64,000 nucleotides of DNA, taken from assembly GCF_042610375.1 (NCBI RefSeq), contig NZ_JBGJZL010000007.1:62001-126000 (forward strand), in the 5' to 3' direction. Below the pieces are notes generated by a model. The model saw only the letters and a list, made by a program, of their open reading frames with translations, searched no databases and was not told the DNA's origin. Below, in pieces: positions 50,480-59,197 of this stretch (the stretch's first letter is position 1; the number at the start of each line of letters is the position of its first letter). The DNA comes from CTSoil-075 sp042610375 (GTDB taxonomy: Bacteria; Bacillota; Negativicutes; DSM-13327). Made by a program: the position numbers and the translations under genes.

Positions 50480-50909
50480 TAGTTAACACCTCGTTATGTA
50501 ATTGTTGTTTCTTTTTAGCTATTCTTTCAAGTTTCTCGTTGAAAACTTCTACAATTTGATTCATGCTTTTAATCTTTTGTAATAAAAACAAACGTTGCTG
50601 ATTGATTGCTTGCTCTAAGCGTTCGAGTGCCTGGGTTTGTTCCTTATTATCCGTTCGCCAATAATCGCGCCTCAAAATTTCGGTTTGTTTTTCAAGGTCA
50701 ATGTATTCTTTTAATTCTCCTAAGGAAACACCAAGTAGTTCTCTGCTCATTTTTACATACTTAATTTGGGTAATATCTTCCTCACTATAAAGTCTATAGC
50801 CACCATCGGTTCGCGTCGATGGTTGAATTAATCCGAGTTCTTCATAATAACGAAGAGCTCGTTTTGTAAGGCCAGTTTGTTTGGCAACTTCTTCAATTTT
50901 ATAGGTCAA
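50466..50909 (-). CDS. MerR-family transcriptional regulator
   Basis: A 147-residue regulator. The winged-helix N-terminus reads MTYKIEEVAKQTGLTKRALR and YYEELGLIQPSTRTDGGYRL; a dimerisation coiled coil follows and a short C-terminal tail (RIAKKKQQLHNEVLTNGQE) without metal-binding cysteines. So it is a drug/metabolite-type rather than a metal-type MerR. It is first in an operon with the MFS exporter. Its own promoter contains a perfect palindrome between -35 and -10. Confidence 0.93.
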   Translation of the reverse strand: MTYKIEEVAKQTGLTKRALRYYEELGLIQPSTRTDGGYRLYSEEDITQIKYVKMSRELLGVSLGELKEYIDLEKQTEILRRDYWRTDNKEQTQALERLEQAINQQRLFLLQKIKSMNQIVEVFNEKLERIAKKKQQLHNEVLTNGQE

Positions 50910-50940
50910 TTGATTTCCCCCTCCTATTTTTCATGAATTT

Positions 50941-50969
50941 ATTATATATAACGTTAACGTTAATGTCAA
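50941..50969 (-). promoter_or_regulatory. merR promoter with embedded 14-bp palindrome
   Basis: On the minus strand TTGACA (50964-50969), a 17-base spacer and TATAAT (50941-50946). The spacer contains the perfect palindrome TAACGTTAACGTTA (50949-50962), the expected site for a MerR dimer. The usual MerR spacing is 19-20 bases; 17 bases predicts direct repression instead of activation by DNA untwisting. Confidence 0.8.
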
Positions 50970-51169
50970 TGTTGGCGATGTTTAAAGATTTAATAAAATA
51001 TATTCTATAAAAAATATCGGATATTGTCGGGATAGAGCAGGTTTTTTGTGTTTTATGGCTAAATATTATTTATCTGAATTTACTATTTTTTATCTTTGCC
51101 GATTCGATTTCTTGAGTTTTACTTGCCATTCAATAAAAAATATGAAAAATGGGAATGAGGAGTTTGGAT

Positions 51170-54019
51170 ATGAAGAATCAAACATTGCAACGCCAATTTA
51201 GAATATGGGCAGTGTTATTAATTGTAGTTCCCAGCCTGCTGATTATGGCGATTTACACCGTTGGACAAATTTCAGTAGCGAAGCAACAAAACTTGGAATT
51301 GATTGGGCAGCGAGTCCGTTCCCAGGAGAGGCTGATTGGCTTTTGGCTGGGAGAACGGGCTTCAACAGTTCGCGAATTGAGCTGGACAGATGATTTTCGA
51401 AAATTAGATGAGCAGAAAATGAAAGATGCTCTCTATTTAAAGCAACAGGCAGATGAAAACTTTGATTCTCTATCATACATCACGAAAGATGGATTGTTTA
51501 AAATGTCAACTCTAAGTTTAGGGATACAATATCCGTCGGTAACTGATAGGCCTTATTTCCAAGCAGCTTTATTAGGGAAAGAGTACATTTCTGATGTAGT
51601 TATTGGGCGCAATAGTGGTTTACCTCTCATAAACTTTTCTTCCCCAATTTATGATTACACTGGGAATTTTCAAGGATTGATCTTAGGTTCGATAAAAACG
51701 ACAACCTTAGAAAAGATCTTCCATGATAATTGGGTTGGTGAAACGGAGGATACATACCTTGTAAATCGCCAAGGGACATTGGTTACTGAGCCTAGATCTA
51801 TCAATGCATTGAATGAGAAAGGTATCATTAAAGGCAGCGCAGTTTTAAAATTGAAATTACCAGATGAGGCTTTGACTAATATCCATTTTGGCGAAACGGG
51901 TATCGCCACTTGGACTACTTACTCGGGTGATAAAGCGGTGGGGGCTTACCAGGACATTCCAGGGCGGGGGTGGACGATTATTGGTAAGATCGATGAAAAA
52001 GAAGTCCTTGCGCCTATTTATAAACAAGTAACGATGATGGCTGTTGGAACGATTTTTTTATTGTTATTAATTCTACCTCTAGGCACATTAATAACCAATC
52101 GACTTAAAAGACCAATTGATTGGTTGATCGGACAGTCAAACTTGATTGCGGAAGAAAAATATGAAATGGTTGGTCGTGATAAAAAGGTAGGCACGACAAT
52201 CTATGAATTAGGCATTTTATGTGAAACTTTCATTCAAATGAGCCGTAAGATCGAAAATACTGTCAGTTTACTCAAGGAAAATGAGGTCAAACTAGAGAGT
52301 AAAGTCATTGAGATCGAAAAGATCAATTATCAACTTGAAGAAACCAATGCGACGCTTGAGGAAGAAATTTTTGAACGACAAAAAGTCGAAAAGGAAATAA
52401 AAAACTTAAATGACAAGCTCGAAGATAAGGTTAAAGAGCGCACGAGTCAGTTAGATGAATTAAATAATATACTCAAAAAGAGTGAAGAACGATTTAGAAT
52501 CATGTTTGAGCAAGCACCTTTAGGAATTGCCTTAATTGACTCATTAACGGGATGTATTTATGAAGTCAATTCGAGATTTGCTGAGATCATTGGTAAAACG
52601 AAGGAAGAACTGTTCAATACGGATTGGATGAGCATCACTCATCCAGATGATTTGCAAAAAGACTTAGAGAATATGGACTTATTGAATTGTCATGGAATCA
52701 TATGTTCCAATATAAATAAACGATATATTCATCCAGATGGCTCTGAAATTTGGATGAATGTGACGATTGCTCCTCTAAGAGTTCAGGGACAAGGAAATCC
52801 TCGTCATCTATGTATGGTGGAGGATATTACGGAGCAAAAAAAGGCACAGGAAAAAATCATTCTTGCTATGGAAAAGGCTGAAGCTGCCAATGCTGCAAAG
52901 AGTCAATTTCTTGCGAATATGTCTCATGAAATCAGAACACCAATGAATGGAATTATTGGGATGACAGATATCACTCTGATGACGGAGTTAGCAGCGGAAC
53001 AAAGAGAATATCTAACAACCGTGAAGGCGTCGACCATATCATTACTAAGAGTACTTAATGATATTTTAGACTACTCAAAAATTGAATCTGGTAAAATTGA
53101 TTTAGAAAAAAGACCTTTTGAACTTCGAAATACAATGCATGAAGTGATGACTTTATTTGATGTTGGTGCCAAACAAAAGGGTCTACGTATGACCTTAGAA
53201 ATTGATCAGAAGATACCAAATCATATTATTGGTGATTCCGTTCGATTACGACAAGTGCTTTCCAATTTAGTAGGGAATGCAGTTAAATTTACAGCACAAG
53301 GTGAAATTATAGTCAATGTTTATAGCGAAGAAATTACTCAGGATACTGTCAAGTTGAGGTTTGTTGTAACGGATACAGGGGTTGGAATCGCTGATAATAA
53401 ATTAGATAAACTTTTTAAACGCTTTAGCCAAGTGGATGATTCTCATACGAGACAATTTGGCGGTACAGGACTTGGTCTCGCCATTTCAAAAAAATTGATT
53501 GAGATAATGGATGGAGAAATAGGTGTAGAAAGCAAAGAAAATGTAGGAAGTCGTTTCTTTTTTACTGCTGTCTTTGGGTTTGGAGAAGAAAAAAATGTAA
53601 GAGAGGTTGTTCATAATGAGCTTATTGAACATCAAGTTCTAGAGAATAAAAAAATTCTACTTGCTGAAGATGATTTAGTGAGTCGGGATATTATGACAAT
53701 TCTTCTAAAGCGAAAAGGTTTTGAGATTATTGCAGTGGAAAATGGAAAAGAAGCGATCACTGCTTTTGAAAAAGAGTCCTTTGATCTCATTTTCATGGAT
53801 ATTAATATGCCTTATTTAGACGGTTACGCTGCAACGAGTATCCTACGATTAAAAGAGAAGAATACACAGTTCTCCACACCAATTATTGCGATGACAGCCT
53901 ACGCTTTGAAAGGAGATCGAGAAAAATGTTTGCAGGCTGGTATGGATGATTATATTTCAAAACCTATTGAGATTAATGAACTGAATCAGGTGATGAGTAA
54001 GTGGTTAGGTATTAAATAA
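51170..54019 (+). CDS. Membrane hybrid sensor histidine kinase/response regulator
   Basis: A 949-residue hybrid kinase. Membrane segment 1 (IWAVLLIVVPSLLIMAIYTV) is followed by a dCache-type outer domain (YITKDGLFKMSTLSLGIQYP, TDRPYFQAALLGKEYISDVV), membrane segment 2 (MMAVGTIFLLLLILPLGTLI), a coiled coil, a PAS domain (FEQAPLGIALIDSLTGCIYE), HisKA with the His in ANMSHEIRTPMNGIIGM near residue 585, HATPase_c (GTGLGLAISKKLIEIMDGEI) and a C-terminal receiver with Asp in DLIFMDINMPYLDGY near 876. GAGGAG lies seven bases before ATG 51170. No partner phosphotransfer protein or output regulator is adjacent, so its target is unknown. Confidence 0.93.
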   Translation: MKNQTLQRQFRIWAVLLIVVPSLLIMAIYTVGQISVAKQQNLELIGQRVRSQERLIGFWLGERASTVRELSWTDDFRKLDEQKMKDALYLKQQADENFDSLSYITKDGLFKMSTLSLGIQYPSVTDRPYFQAALLGKEYISDVVIGRNSGLPLINFSSPIYDYTGNFQGLILGSIKTTTLEKIFHDNWVGETEDTYLVNRQGTLVTEPRSINALNEKGIIKGSAVLKLKLPDEALTNIHFGETGIATWTTYSGDKAVGAYQDIPGRGWTIIGKIDEKEVLAPIYKQVTMMAVGTIFLLLLILPLGTLITNRLKRPIDWLIGQSNLIAEEKYEMVGRDKKVGTTIYELGILCETFIQMSRKIENTVSLLKENEVKLESKVIEIEKINYQLEETNATLEEEIFERQKVEKEIKNLNDKLEDKVKERTSQLDELNNILKKSEERFRIMFEQAPLGIALIDSLTGCIYEVNSRFAEIIGKTKEELFNTDWMSITHPDDLQKDLENMDLLNCHGIICSNINKRYIHPDGSEIWMNVTIAPLRVQGQGNPRHLCMVEDITEQKKAQEKIILAMEKAEAANAAKSQFLANMSHEIRTPMNGIIGMTDITLMTELAAEQREYLTTVKASTISLLRVLNDILDYSKIESGKIDLEKRPFELRNTMHEVMTLFDVGAKQKGLRMTLEIDQKIPNHIIGDSVRLRQVLSNLVGNAVKFTAQGEIIVNVYSEEITQDTVKLRFVVTDTGVGIADNKLDKLFKRFSQVDDSHTRQFGGTGLGLAISKKLIEIMDGEIGVESKENVGSRFFFTAVFGFGEEKNVREVVHNELIEHQVLENKKILLAEDDLVSRDIMTILLKRKGFEIIAVENGKEAITAFEKESFDLIFMDINMPYLDGYAATSILRLKEKNTQFSTPIIAMTAYALKGDREKCLQAGMDDYISKPIEINELNQVMSKWLGIK

Positions 54020-54073
54020 TTGTTTAAAATCTACAGCATTCAATAAAAGATCATTTCCCAATAATCTAACATA

Positions 54074-54102
54074 TTGCATTTTGACCAGTAATGATATAAT
54101 AT
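54074..54102 (+). promoter_or_regulatory. Putative promoter of the 54227 chemoreceptor gene
   Basis: TTGCAT (54074-54079), 17 bases, TAATAT (54097-54102), about 120 bases before the start codon. Confidence 0.45.
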
Positions 54103-54226
54103 CAATTCTTAGGTAATATCCCTCAGTCTTTAAAGAATGATTGTTATTGATTGTAATCAATGAGAAGATATCTAATAAATAGAGGGACTTTTGAATAGAG
54201 AAATAAATAAGATAGGGAGCGTTGGG

Positions 54227-55954
54227 ATGAAAATAGGAACAAAAATCAGACTTGGTTTAGGGATTATTTTATTGTTGATATCAGTATTAGGGGGGAGTTT
54301 CTATTATACAGCCCATGAAAATGCAGTGAGTCTTACTGCCATTGAAGAGGCAAATGCAAAAGCCCTTCTTGCATCAAAAGCTGAAAATGTCTATACGGGA
54401 GCAGTGCTTGAGATTAGACGGTTTATTGCCGATGGCAATGAAAATAACCGTCAGGGTTTTATTGATCGCATGAATACTGTATTAGAACTAGAAAAACAGA
54501 TTCTTGCTAAAGCAAAACCTGACCAAAAGCCAGCAATTGAAAAATTAATCGGTGATACAAATACATATTATACAGGTGTTAAGGACAGGCTTATTCCTAG
54601 CCTCAACGATGGACATACTGCGCGGAAAAGTGGCGATGGAATTAAACAGGCTCAAGCTGAAGCGGTAAGTAGTGCGACCACGAAAGAATTGACTCCTTTT
54701 GCACAAGAACTTCAAAAAGCATTATCAAAGATCGTAGATGAAAATTCTAAAATTGTAAATGAGCAAGTTCTACAATCTGAAAAAAATGCTTCAGTTGCTC
54801 GAAACTTGTCCATGACCTTGTCTAGTATTATACTTTTGATCGGTATAGCTCTAAGTTTATTCTTAACCAAGGTGATTACTGCACCGATAAAAAGAACAAT
54901 TATCTCTCTTGATCGTATGGCGGAGGGGGATTATTGTGCAGTGATTGATCAGACGCTTATTTCTCGCAAAGATGAGTTCGGCGCAATCGGCCAATCGTTA
55001 GCCAGCTTGCGAAACAGTATGAGAACTTTGATTGGTAAAATATTGGAAGAATCAGAGCAACTGGCTGCATCAAGTGAAGAATTGACAGCGAGTGCAGAAC
55101 AATCTTCCCAAGTTGCTAACCAAGTCGCGGCATCAATTAGTGATGTAGCTACCAGTGCAGAAGAACAATTGACTGCTGCCAATGAGACGACTATTGTTGT
55201 AGAGCAGATGTCAACTCGTATTCAGCAAGTCGTGGACACTACGAATGAAGTCGCTAAGCAATCGGAGCAGACTGCCAATAAAGCAAATGATGGTAGTGCG
55301 TCAATCAATCAAGCAGTTAGTCAAATGAACCAGATTGAAGAGACTGTTAATACTTCCGCTCAAGTCGTAGCTGAATTAGGTCAGAGATCGAAGGAAATTG
55401 GTCAGATTATTGATACGATATCAGGTATTGCTGGACAGACTAATCTATTAGCACTCAATGCTGCCATTGAAGCTGCGCGTGCTGGTGAGCAAGGGCGTGG
55501 ATTTGCTGTGGTAGCAGAAGAAGTGCGTAAATTAGCTGAGCAATCTCAAGAAGCTGCAAAACAAATTGCCCTATTGATTGGTGAGATTCAAGGTGATACT
55601 GATAAAGCTGTATTGGCGATGAATCATGGTACGCGTGAAGTGAAACTTGGAGCAGAAGTTGTTACGATTGCTGGACAGGCTTTTAAAGAAATCGTAGCCT
55701 TAGTCAATCAAGTATCGCTACAGGGGAAGGAAATTTCAACTACTGTTGGTCAGATTTCAGTTGGTAATCAACAAATTGTAGCATCTGTACAACGTATTGA
55801 TAATTTGAGTAAAACGACTGCTGGAGAAGCTCAAAACGTATCGGCAGCCACAGAAGAACAATCAGCATCTATGGAAGAAATTGCTATTTCAAGTCAAAGT
55901 CTTGCTAAATTAGCAGCAGATCTTCGAGAAATAGTTGGTCAGTTTAGCCTTTAG
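54227..55954 (+). CDS. Methyl-accepting chemotaxis protein with four-helix-bundle sensor
   Basis: A 575-residue receptor. Membrane segment 1 (LGLGIILLLISVLGGSFYYT), then a helical extracytoplasmic domain of about 150 residues of 4HB_MCP type (GAVLEIRRFIADGNENNRQG), membrane segment 2 (LSMTLSSIILLIGIALSLFL), HAMP (TIISLDRMAEGDYCAVIDQT) and signalling domain (IIDTISGIAGQTNLLALNAA). ATG 54227 is preferred because GGGAG lies nearby upstream; the TTG at 54191 would add 12 non-conserved residues. Closed by a strong terminator. The signalling part is nearly the same as that in the truncated gene at 1-914. Confidence 0.94.
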   Translation: MKIGTKIRLGLGIILLLISVLGGSFYYTAHENAVSLTAIEEANAKALLASKAENVYTGAVLEIRRFIADGNENNRQGFIDRMNTVLELEKQILAKAKPDQKPAIEKLIGDTNTYYTGVKDRLIPSLNDGHTARKSGDGIKQAQAEAVSSATTKELTPFAQELQKALSKIVDENSKIVNEQVLQSEKNASVARNLSMTLSSIILLIGIALSLFLTKVITAPIKRTIISLDRMAEGDYCAVIDQTLISRKDEFGAIGQSLASLRNSMRTLIGKILEESEQLAASSEELTASAEQSSQVANQVAASISDVATSAEEQLTAANETTIVVEQMSTRIQQVVDTTNEVAKQSEQTANKANDGSASINQAVSQMNQIEETVNTSAQVVAELGQRSKEIGQIIDTISGIAGQTNLLALNAAIEAARAGEQGRGFAVVAEEVRKLAEQSQEAAKQIALLIGEIQGDTDKAVLAMNHGTREVKLGAEVVTIAGQAFKEIVALVNQVSLQGKEISTTVGQISVGNQQIVASVQRIDNLSKTTAGEAQNVSAATEEQSASMEEIAISSQSLAKLAADLREIVGQFSL

Positions 55955-55992
55955 TGATTGTTTAGCTTCATTTCAATAGTATAATCCATCAT

Positions 55993-56033
55993 AAAAAGGA
56001 CGGTTAAAACATAAGGTTTTAACCGTCCTTTTT
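55993..56033. terminator. Bidirectional terminator between chemoreceptor and kdsD genes
   Basis: AAAAAGGACGGTTAAAAC (55993-56010) pairs exactly with GTTTTAACCGTCCTTTTT (56016-56033) around a five-base loop. Confidence 0.93.
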
Positions 56034-56058
56034 CGAAAGACAAAAATAGGATATATTT

Positions 56059-57024
56059 TTATACGACTCCTTGACGTAGTAAGTCAGTCAAATGAATCAT
56101 ACCAATGACATGCTCATGATGATCAACGACGGGGAGTACAGTGATAGGTTTTGGCTTATTACTTTCCATCATGTTTAGAGCTTGCGCTGCTAATTTATCG
56201 GCGCTGATGGTACGGGGACTTGTAGTCATTAATTTATCTACTTTTTCATTAAGGAAATCATGGCCTTTTTCTAAACTGCGCCGAATGTCACCATCGGTAA
56301 TTAGTCCTAATAAACGATTATTTTCATCTACGATGGAAGTCGCGCCTAAGCCTTTCGCGGTGATAACAAATAAGGCTTCTTTGACAGTTTGATGTAAGGT
56401 AACTGTTGGATTTTCTTGTCCAGCATGCATAATATCTTCAACTTTGAGTAGTAACTTTCTGCCAAGAGCGCCGCCAGGATGAAAAACAGCAAAATCTTCA
56501 GGAGTAAATTTACGGGCAGACATTAAAACGACTGCTAAGGCATCTCCTAGCGCCAATTCAACAGTCGTACTTGTTGTTGGTGCAAGTCCGAGAGGACATG
56601 CTTCTTTTTCTACGAAAGCATCAAGAAAAATATCTGCATTTTGAGCCAATGTAGAATGTTCTCGACCGCAGATCGCAATGATTTTGGCTCCGATCCGACG
56701 AATGGGTGCTAAAATATTAACAATTTCAGTAGTTTCTCCGCTATTGGAGATAGCCAAGACAATATCGTCCTTCGTGACCATGCCCAAATCTCCGTGGATA
56801 CCTTCTGCTGGATGTAAGAAAAAAGCTGGTGTACCAGTACTGAGTAATGTGGCGGTGATTTTTTGACCAATATGCCCAGGTTTACCCATACCTGTTACGA
56901 TAACCCGACCTTTTCCTTCGAGGATCATATTAACAGCTTTGACAAACTGTTCATCAATGCGAGATATAAGGGTTTCTATAGCATCTGCTTCTATTCTTAA
57001 TACTTGCTTTGCTTGTTCAATCAT
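56059..57024 (-). CDS. kdsD: Arabinose-5-phosphate isomerase (KpsF/GutQ family)
   Basis: A 321-residue enzyme. The SIS domain holds VIVTGMGKPGHIGQKITATL and PAEGIHGDLGMVTKDDIVLA, plus LAISNSGETTEIVNILAPIR; two CBS domains follow (IMHAGQENPTVTLHQTVKEA, and a second from MTTSPRTISADKLAAQALNM). It converts ribulose-5-phosphate to arabinose-5-phosphate, the first step to KDO for lipopolysaccharide, and its presence supports a diderm host. GGAGG precedes ATG 57024; the upstream ATG pair at 57042 is rejected since it precedes that site. It is not adjacent to other LPS genes here. Confidence 0.92.
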   Translation of the reverse strand: MIEQAKQVLRIEADAIETLISRIDEQFVKAVNMILEGKGRVIVTGMGKPGHIGQKITATLLSTGTPAFFLHPAEGIHGDLGMVTKDDIVLAISNSGETTEIVNILAPIRRIGAKIIAICGREHSTLAQNADIFLDAFVEKEACPLGLAPTTSTTVELALGDALAVVLMSARKFTPEDFAVFHPGGALGRKLLLKVEDIMHAGQENPTVTLHQTVKEALFVITAKGLGATSIVDENNRLLGLITDGDIRRSLEKGHDFLNEKVDKLMTTSPRTISADKLAAQALNMMESNKPKPITVLPVVDHHEHVIGMIHLTDLLRQGVV

Positions 57025-57250
57025 TAAGAAAACCTCCATCATACATGTTTATTTCTTCTCATCTATAGTATATAAAGTATTTACAAATTACAAGGTTTTT
57101 TACATAAAAACTCAACAAAGTTAAGAAGAAGTAGTTAAAAAAAGTATTACATTTACTATTGTTTATTTAAGGGAATGTATATAAAATGATCATTGAGAAC
57201 ATGAAAAGTAATATAATCTAGATTTAGTTGCAATGAAGGTGATGAATGGA

Positions 57251-58138
57251 TTGGAAATTCGGCAATTAAAAACATTTATGAGTATTGTAAAATTAGGGAA
57301 TTTCTCGCAAGCAGCCCAATACTTATCTTATACTCAATCGACAGTGACAACTCATATTCAACTGTTAGAAAAAGATTTGAATACTCTTCTTTTTGAACGA
57401 TTTGGACAGCAATTGATGCTGACAACAGATGGGGAAAGATTGTATAATTATGCGGAAAAAATTATTAAATTAGCTGAAGATGCGAAAAATGAACTAGATA
57501 CCTGTGTTGTACCAAAGGGGCCTATTATCATTGGAATGCCAGAGTCTTTGTGTATATCATCCTTAAATAATTTATTAGAAGAATATATATCGTTATATCC
57601 GGAAGTTGAGTTAAAGATTAAATTTAGTGTCGATCATGATTTTCGTAATTTATTGCGTAAGAATATGATGGACTTAGCTTTTTTTCTTGATCCTAACATG
57701 ACGGATAAAGATTTAGTGAGTCAATTTTTGTGGTCGGAGCCCATTGCCATGGTTGCTTCACCAAACCATGTTTTGTCTAAACTTGGCAGTATAGAAATAA
57801 AGGATTTACAAGAACAAAGGCTTATTTTTAGTGATTCAGGAACCAGTTATCAACGGATCTTGATCGAAAGTTTGTCCAAAGCTGCTATTCAGCCAAAAGC
57901 TATTTTAGAAATATGTCATAGTGAGACCATCAAAAAATTTGTGATGAGTAATTTAGGGATTAGTTTATTACCAGTTTCTGTTGTAAAAGAAGAACTAAAA
58001 ATCGGAGCGTTGATTGCATTGCCATGGAAGGGGCCTGATTTTCAAACCAATGCATATGTGGTTTATCATAAAGATAAGTGGATTTCTCATGCCATACGAG
58101 CATTTATCAAATTAATAGAAGATCGATTGCTTAAATAA
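57251..58138 (+). CDS. LysR-family transcriptional regulator, likely of the 5-oxoprolinase genes
   Basis: A 295-residue regulator. The N-terminal HTH reads EIRQLKTFMSIVKLGNFSQA and QAAQYLSYTQSTVTTHIQLL; a substrate-binding domain follows (PIIIGMPESLCISSLNNLLE; SNLGISLLPVSVVKEELKIG). TTG 57251 is my choice: AAGGTG lies nine bases upstream and the protein then begins MEIRQLKTF as in many LysR proteins; ATGs at 57233 and 57242 are alternatives that add a few residues. It lies 300 bases before pxpB in the same direction, so control of the 5-oxoproline genes is likely but inferred. Confidence 0.9.
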   Translation: MEIRQLKTFMSIVKLGNFSQAAQYLSYTQSTVTTHIQLLEKDLNTLLFERFGQQLMLTTDGERLYNYAEKIIKLAEDAKNELDTCVVPKGPIIIGMPESLCISSLNNLLEEYISLYPEVELKIKFSVDHDFRNLLRKNMMDLAFFLDPNMTDKDLVSQFLWSEPIAMVASPNHVLSKLGSIEIKDLQEQRLIFSDSGTSYQRILIESLSKAAIQPKAILEICHSETIKKFVMSNLGISLLPVSVVKEELKIGALIALPWKGPDFQTNAYVVYHKDKWISHAIRAFIKLIEDRLLK

Positions 58139-58248
58139 GTTGTACCCCTTTTTTAAATGATTTTCTGCCAAAAATAAGGGATTGTTTTTGGGCGAAGGAT
58201 ATGTTAGAGTAATCTATAATTTTAAATAATGATATAGTAAAGAAGTTG

Positions 58249-58383
58249 ACAGTTATAGTGTTAATTTGCCGAAGACATGGAATCAGGTTTAGATCGATCT
58301 TCCGTGTTTACTGTTCAAAATCTTTCATTTAGCATAGTTAGCAATGGGGCTATAGATGTGATGCATCTATATGCCTCTTTTTG
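58249..58383 (+). promoter_or_regulatory. Structured leader with intrinsic terminator before the first pxpB gene
   Basis: ACAGT near 58250 can pair with ACTGT near 58310, enclosing a hairpin (CATGGAA with TTCCGTG). After a short single strand comes a terminator: GGC-TATAGATG (from 58348) with CATCTATA-T-GCC (to 58376), then TTTTT. The terminator is about 60 bases before the start codon of pxpB. This may be attenuation, or simply the terminator of the LysR gene 200 bases upstream. It matches no riboswitch class I know. Confidence 0.45.
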
Positions 58384-58441
58384 GTTTATTTTAACTTATT
58401 TTTTAGTAGGGAAAATTTAATGAATCGAGTTGAAGTATACA

Positions 58442-59182
58442 ATGAATCAGGATATCAATGGAGTGAAGCTGCTAGTTGCAGGTGAACATGGATTAATCCT
58501 TGAATTTGGGGCGACTATTTCCCCTGAAATCAATGCACTTGTTCAGCAATGTACTAGATTATTGAATAGGAAGAAGATCGCGGGGATTATTGAATTGGTA
58601 CCGACCTATCGATCACTAGCCGTCTATTTTAACCCATTAGTCGTGACACGTCAGGAGTTATCACAGATTATTACAGAAATGATTAGTGAACTTCATCAAC
58701 TCGATAAGGAGTGCTTAGGAGCTAAGATTGTTCAGATTCCTGTTTGCTATGGAGGTGTTTTAGGCCCAGATTTAGAATTCGTAGCTCGATCAGTTGGTTT
58801 ATCAGCTCAGGAAGTCATTAAAATTCACACTTCAAAACCATATTTGGTTTATATGTTAGGTTTTACACCTGGATTTCCTTATCTAGGAGGGCTTCCAGAT
58901 CAAATTGCCGTGCCACGGCAGGAAAAATTACGGATTAATATTCCAGCAGGATCTGTCGGGATTGGTGGTAATCAAACGGGCTTCTACCCGACGGAAAGTA
59001 AAGGAGAATGGTGGCTCATTGGGCGTACCCCTATTAAAGCTTTTAACTCTAAGGATAACAATCCTTTTTTAGTTTCCTCAGGTGATTATTTACATTTTGT
59101 TCATGTTGGAATTGATGAGTATTTTGCCATTCGCCAGGAAGTAGAAAAAGGAAACTACAAGCCTAAAATCAGTCAAATATAA
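58442..59182 (+). CDS. pxpB: 5-oxoprolinase subunit B (KipI-like), first copy
   Basis: A 246-residue AHS1/KipI-domain protein. Signatures are HGLILEFGATISPEINALVQ, VQIPVCYGGVLGPDLEFVAR, and the cyclophilin-like core PYLVYMLGFTPGFPYLGGLP and NIPAGSVGIGGNQTGFYPTE. PxpB works with PxpA and PxpC in ATP-dependent cleavage of 5-oxo-L-proline to glutamate. ATG 58442 is chosen although its ribosome binding site is weak; an out-of-frame ATG at 58420 with a better site opens a 21-codon frame that overlaps this start. The gene is followed 15 bases later by pxpC. A second, diverged pxpB is present at 61162. Confidence 0.9.
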   Translation: MNQDINGVKLLVAGEHGLILEFGATISPEINALVQQCTRLLNRKKIAGIIELVPTYRSLAVYFNPLVVTRQELSQIITEMISELHQLDKECLGAKIVQIPVCYGGVLGPDLEFVARSVGLSAQEVIKIHTSKPYLVYMLGFTPGFPYLGGLPDQIAVPRQEKLRINIPAGSVGIGGNQTGFYPTESKGEWWLIGRTPIKAFNSKDNNPFLVSSGDYLHFVHVGIDEYFAIRQEVEKGNYKPKISQI

Positions 59183-59197
59183 GGGCGGTGACTAAGG

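Noticed and set aside
58420..58485. 21-codon frame MNRVEVYNESGYQWSEAASC overlapping the pxpB start
   Set aside because: It has a site-like AGGG upstream, but no conserved features; kept only as a note in the pxpB leader finding.
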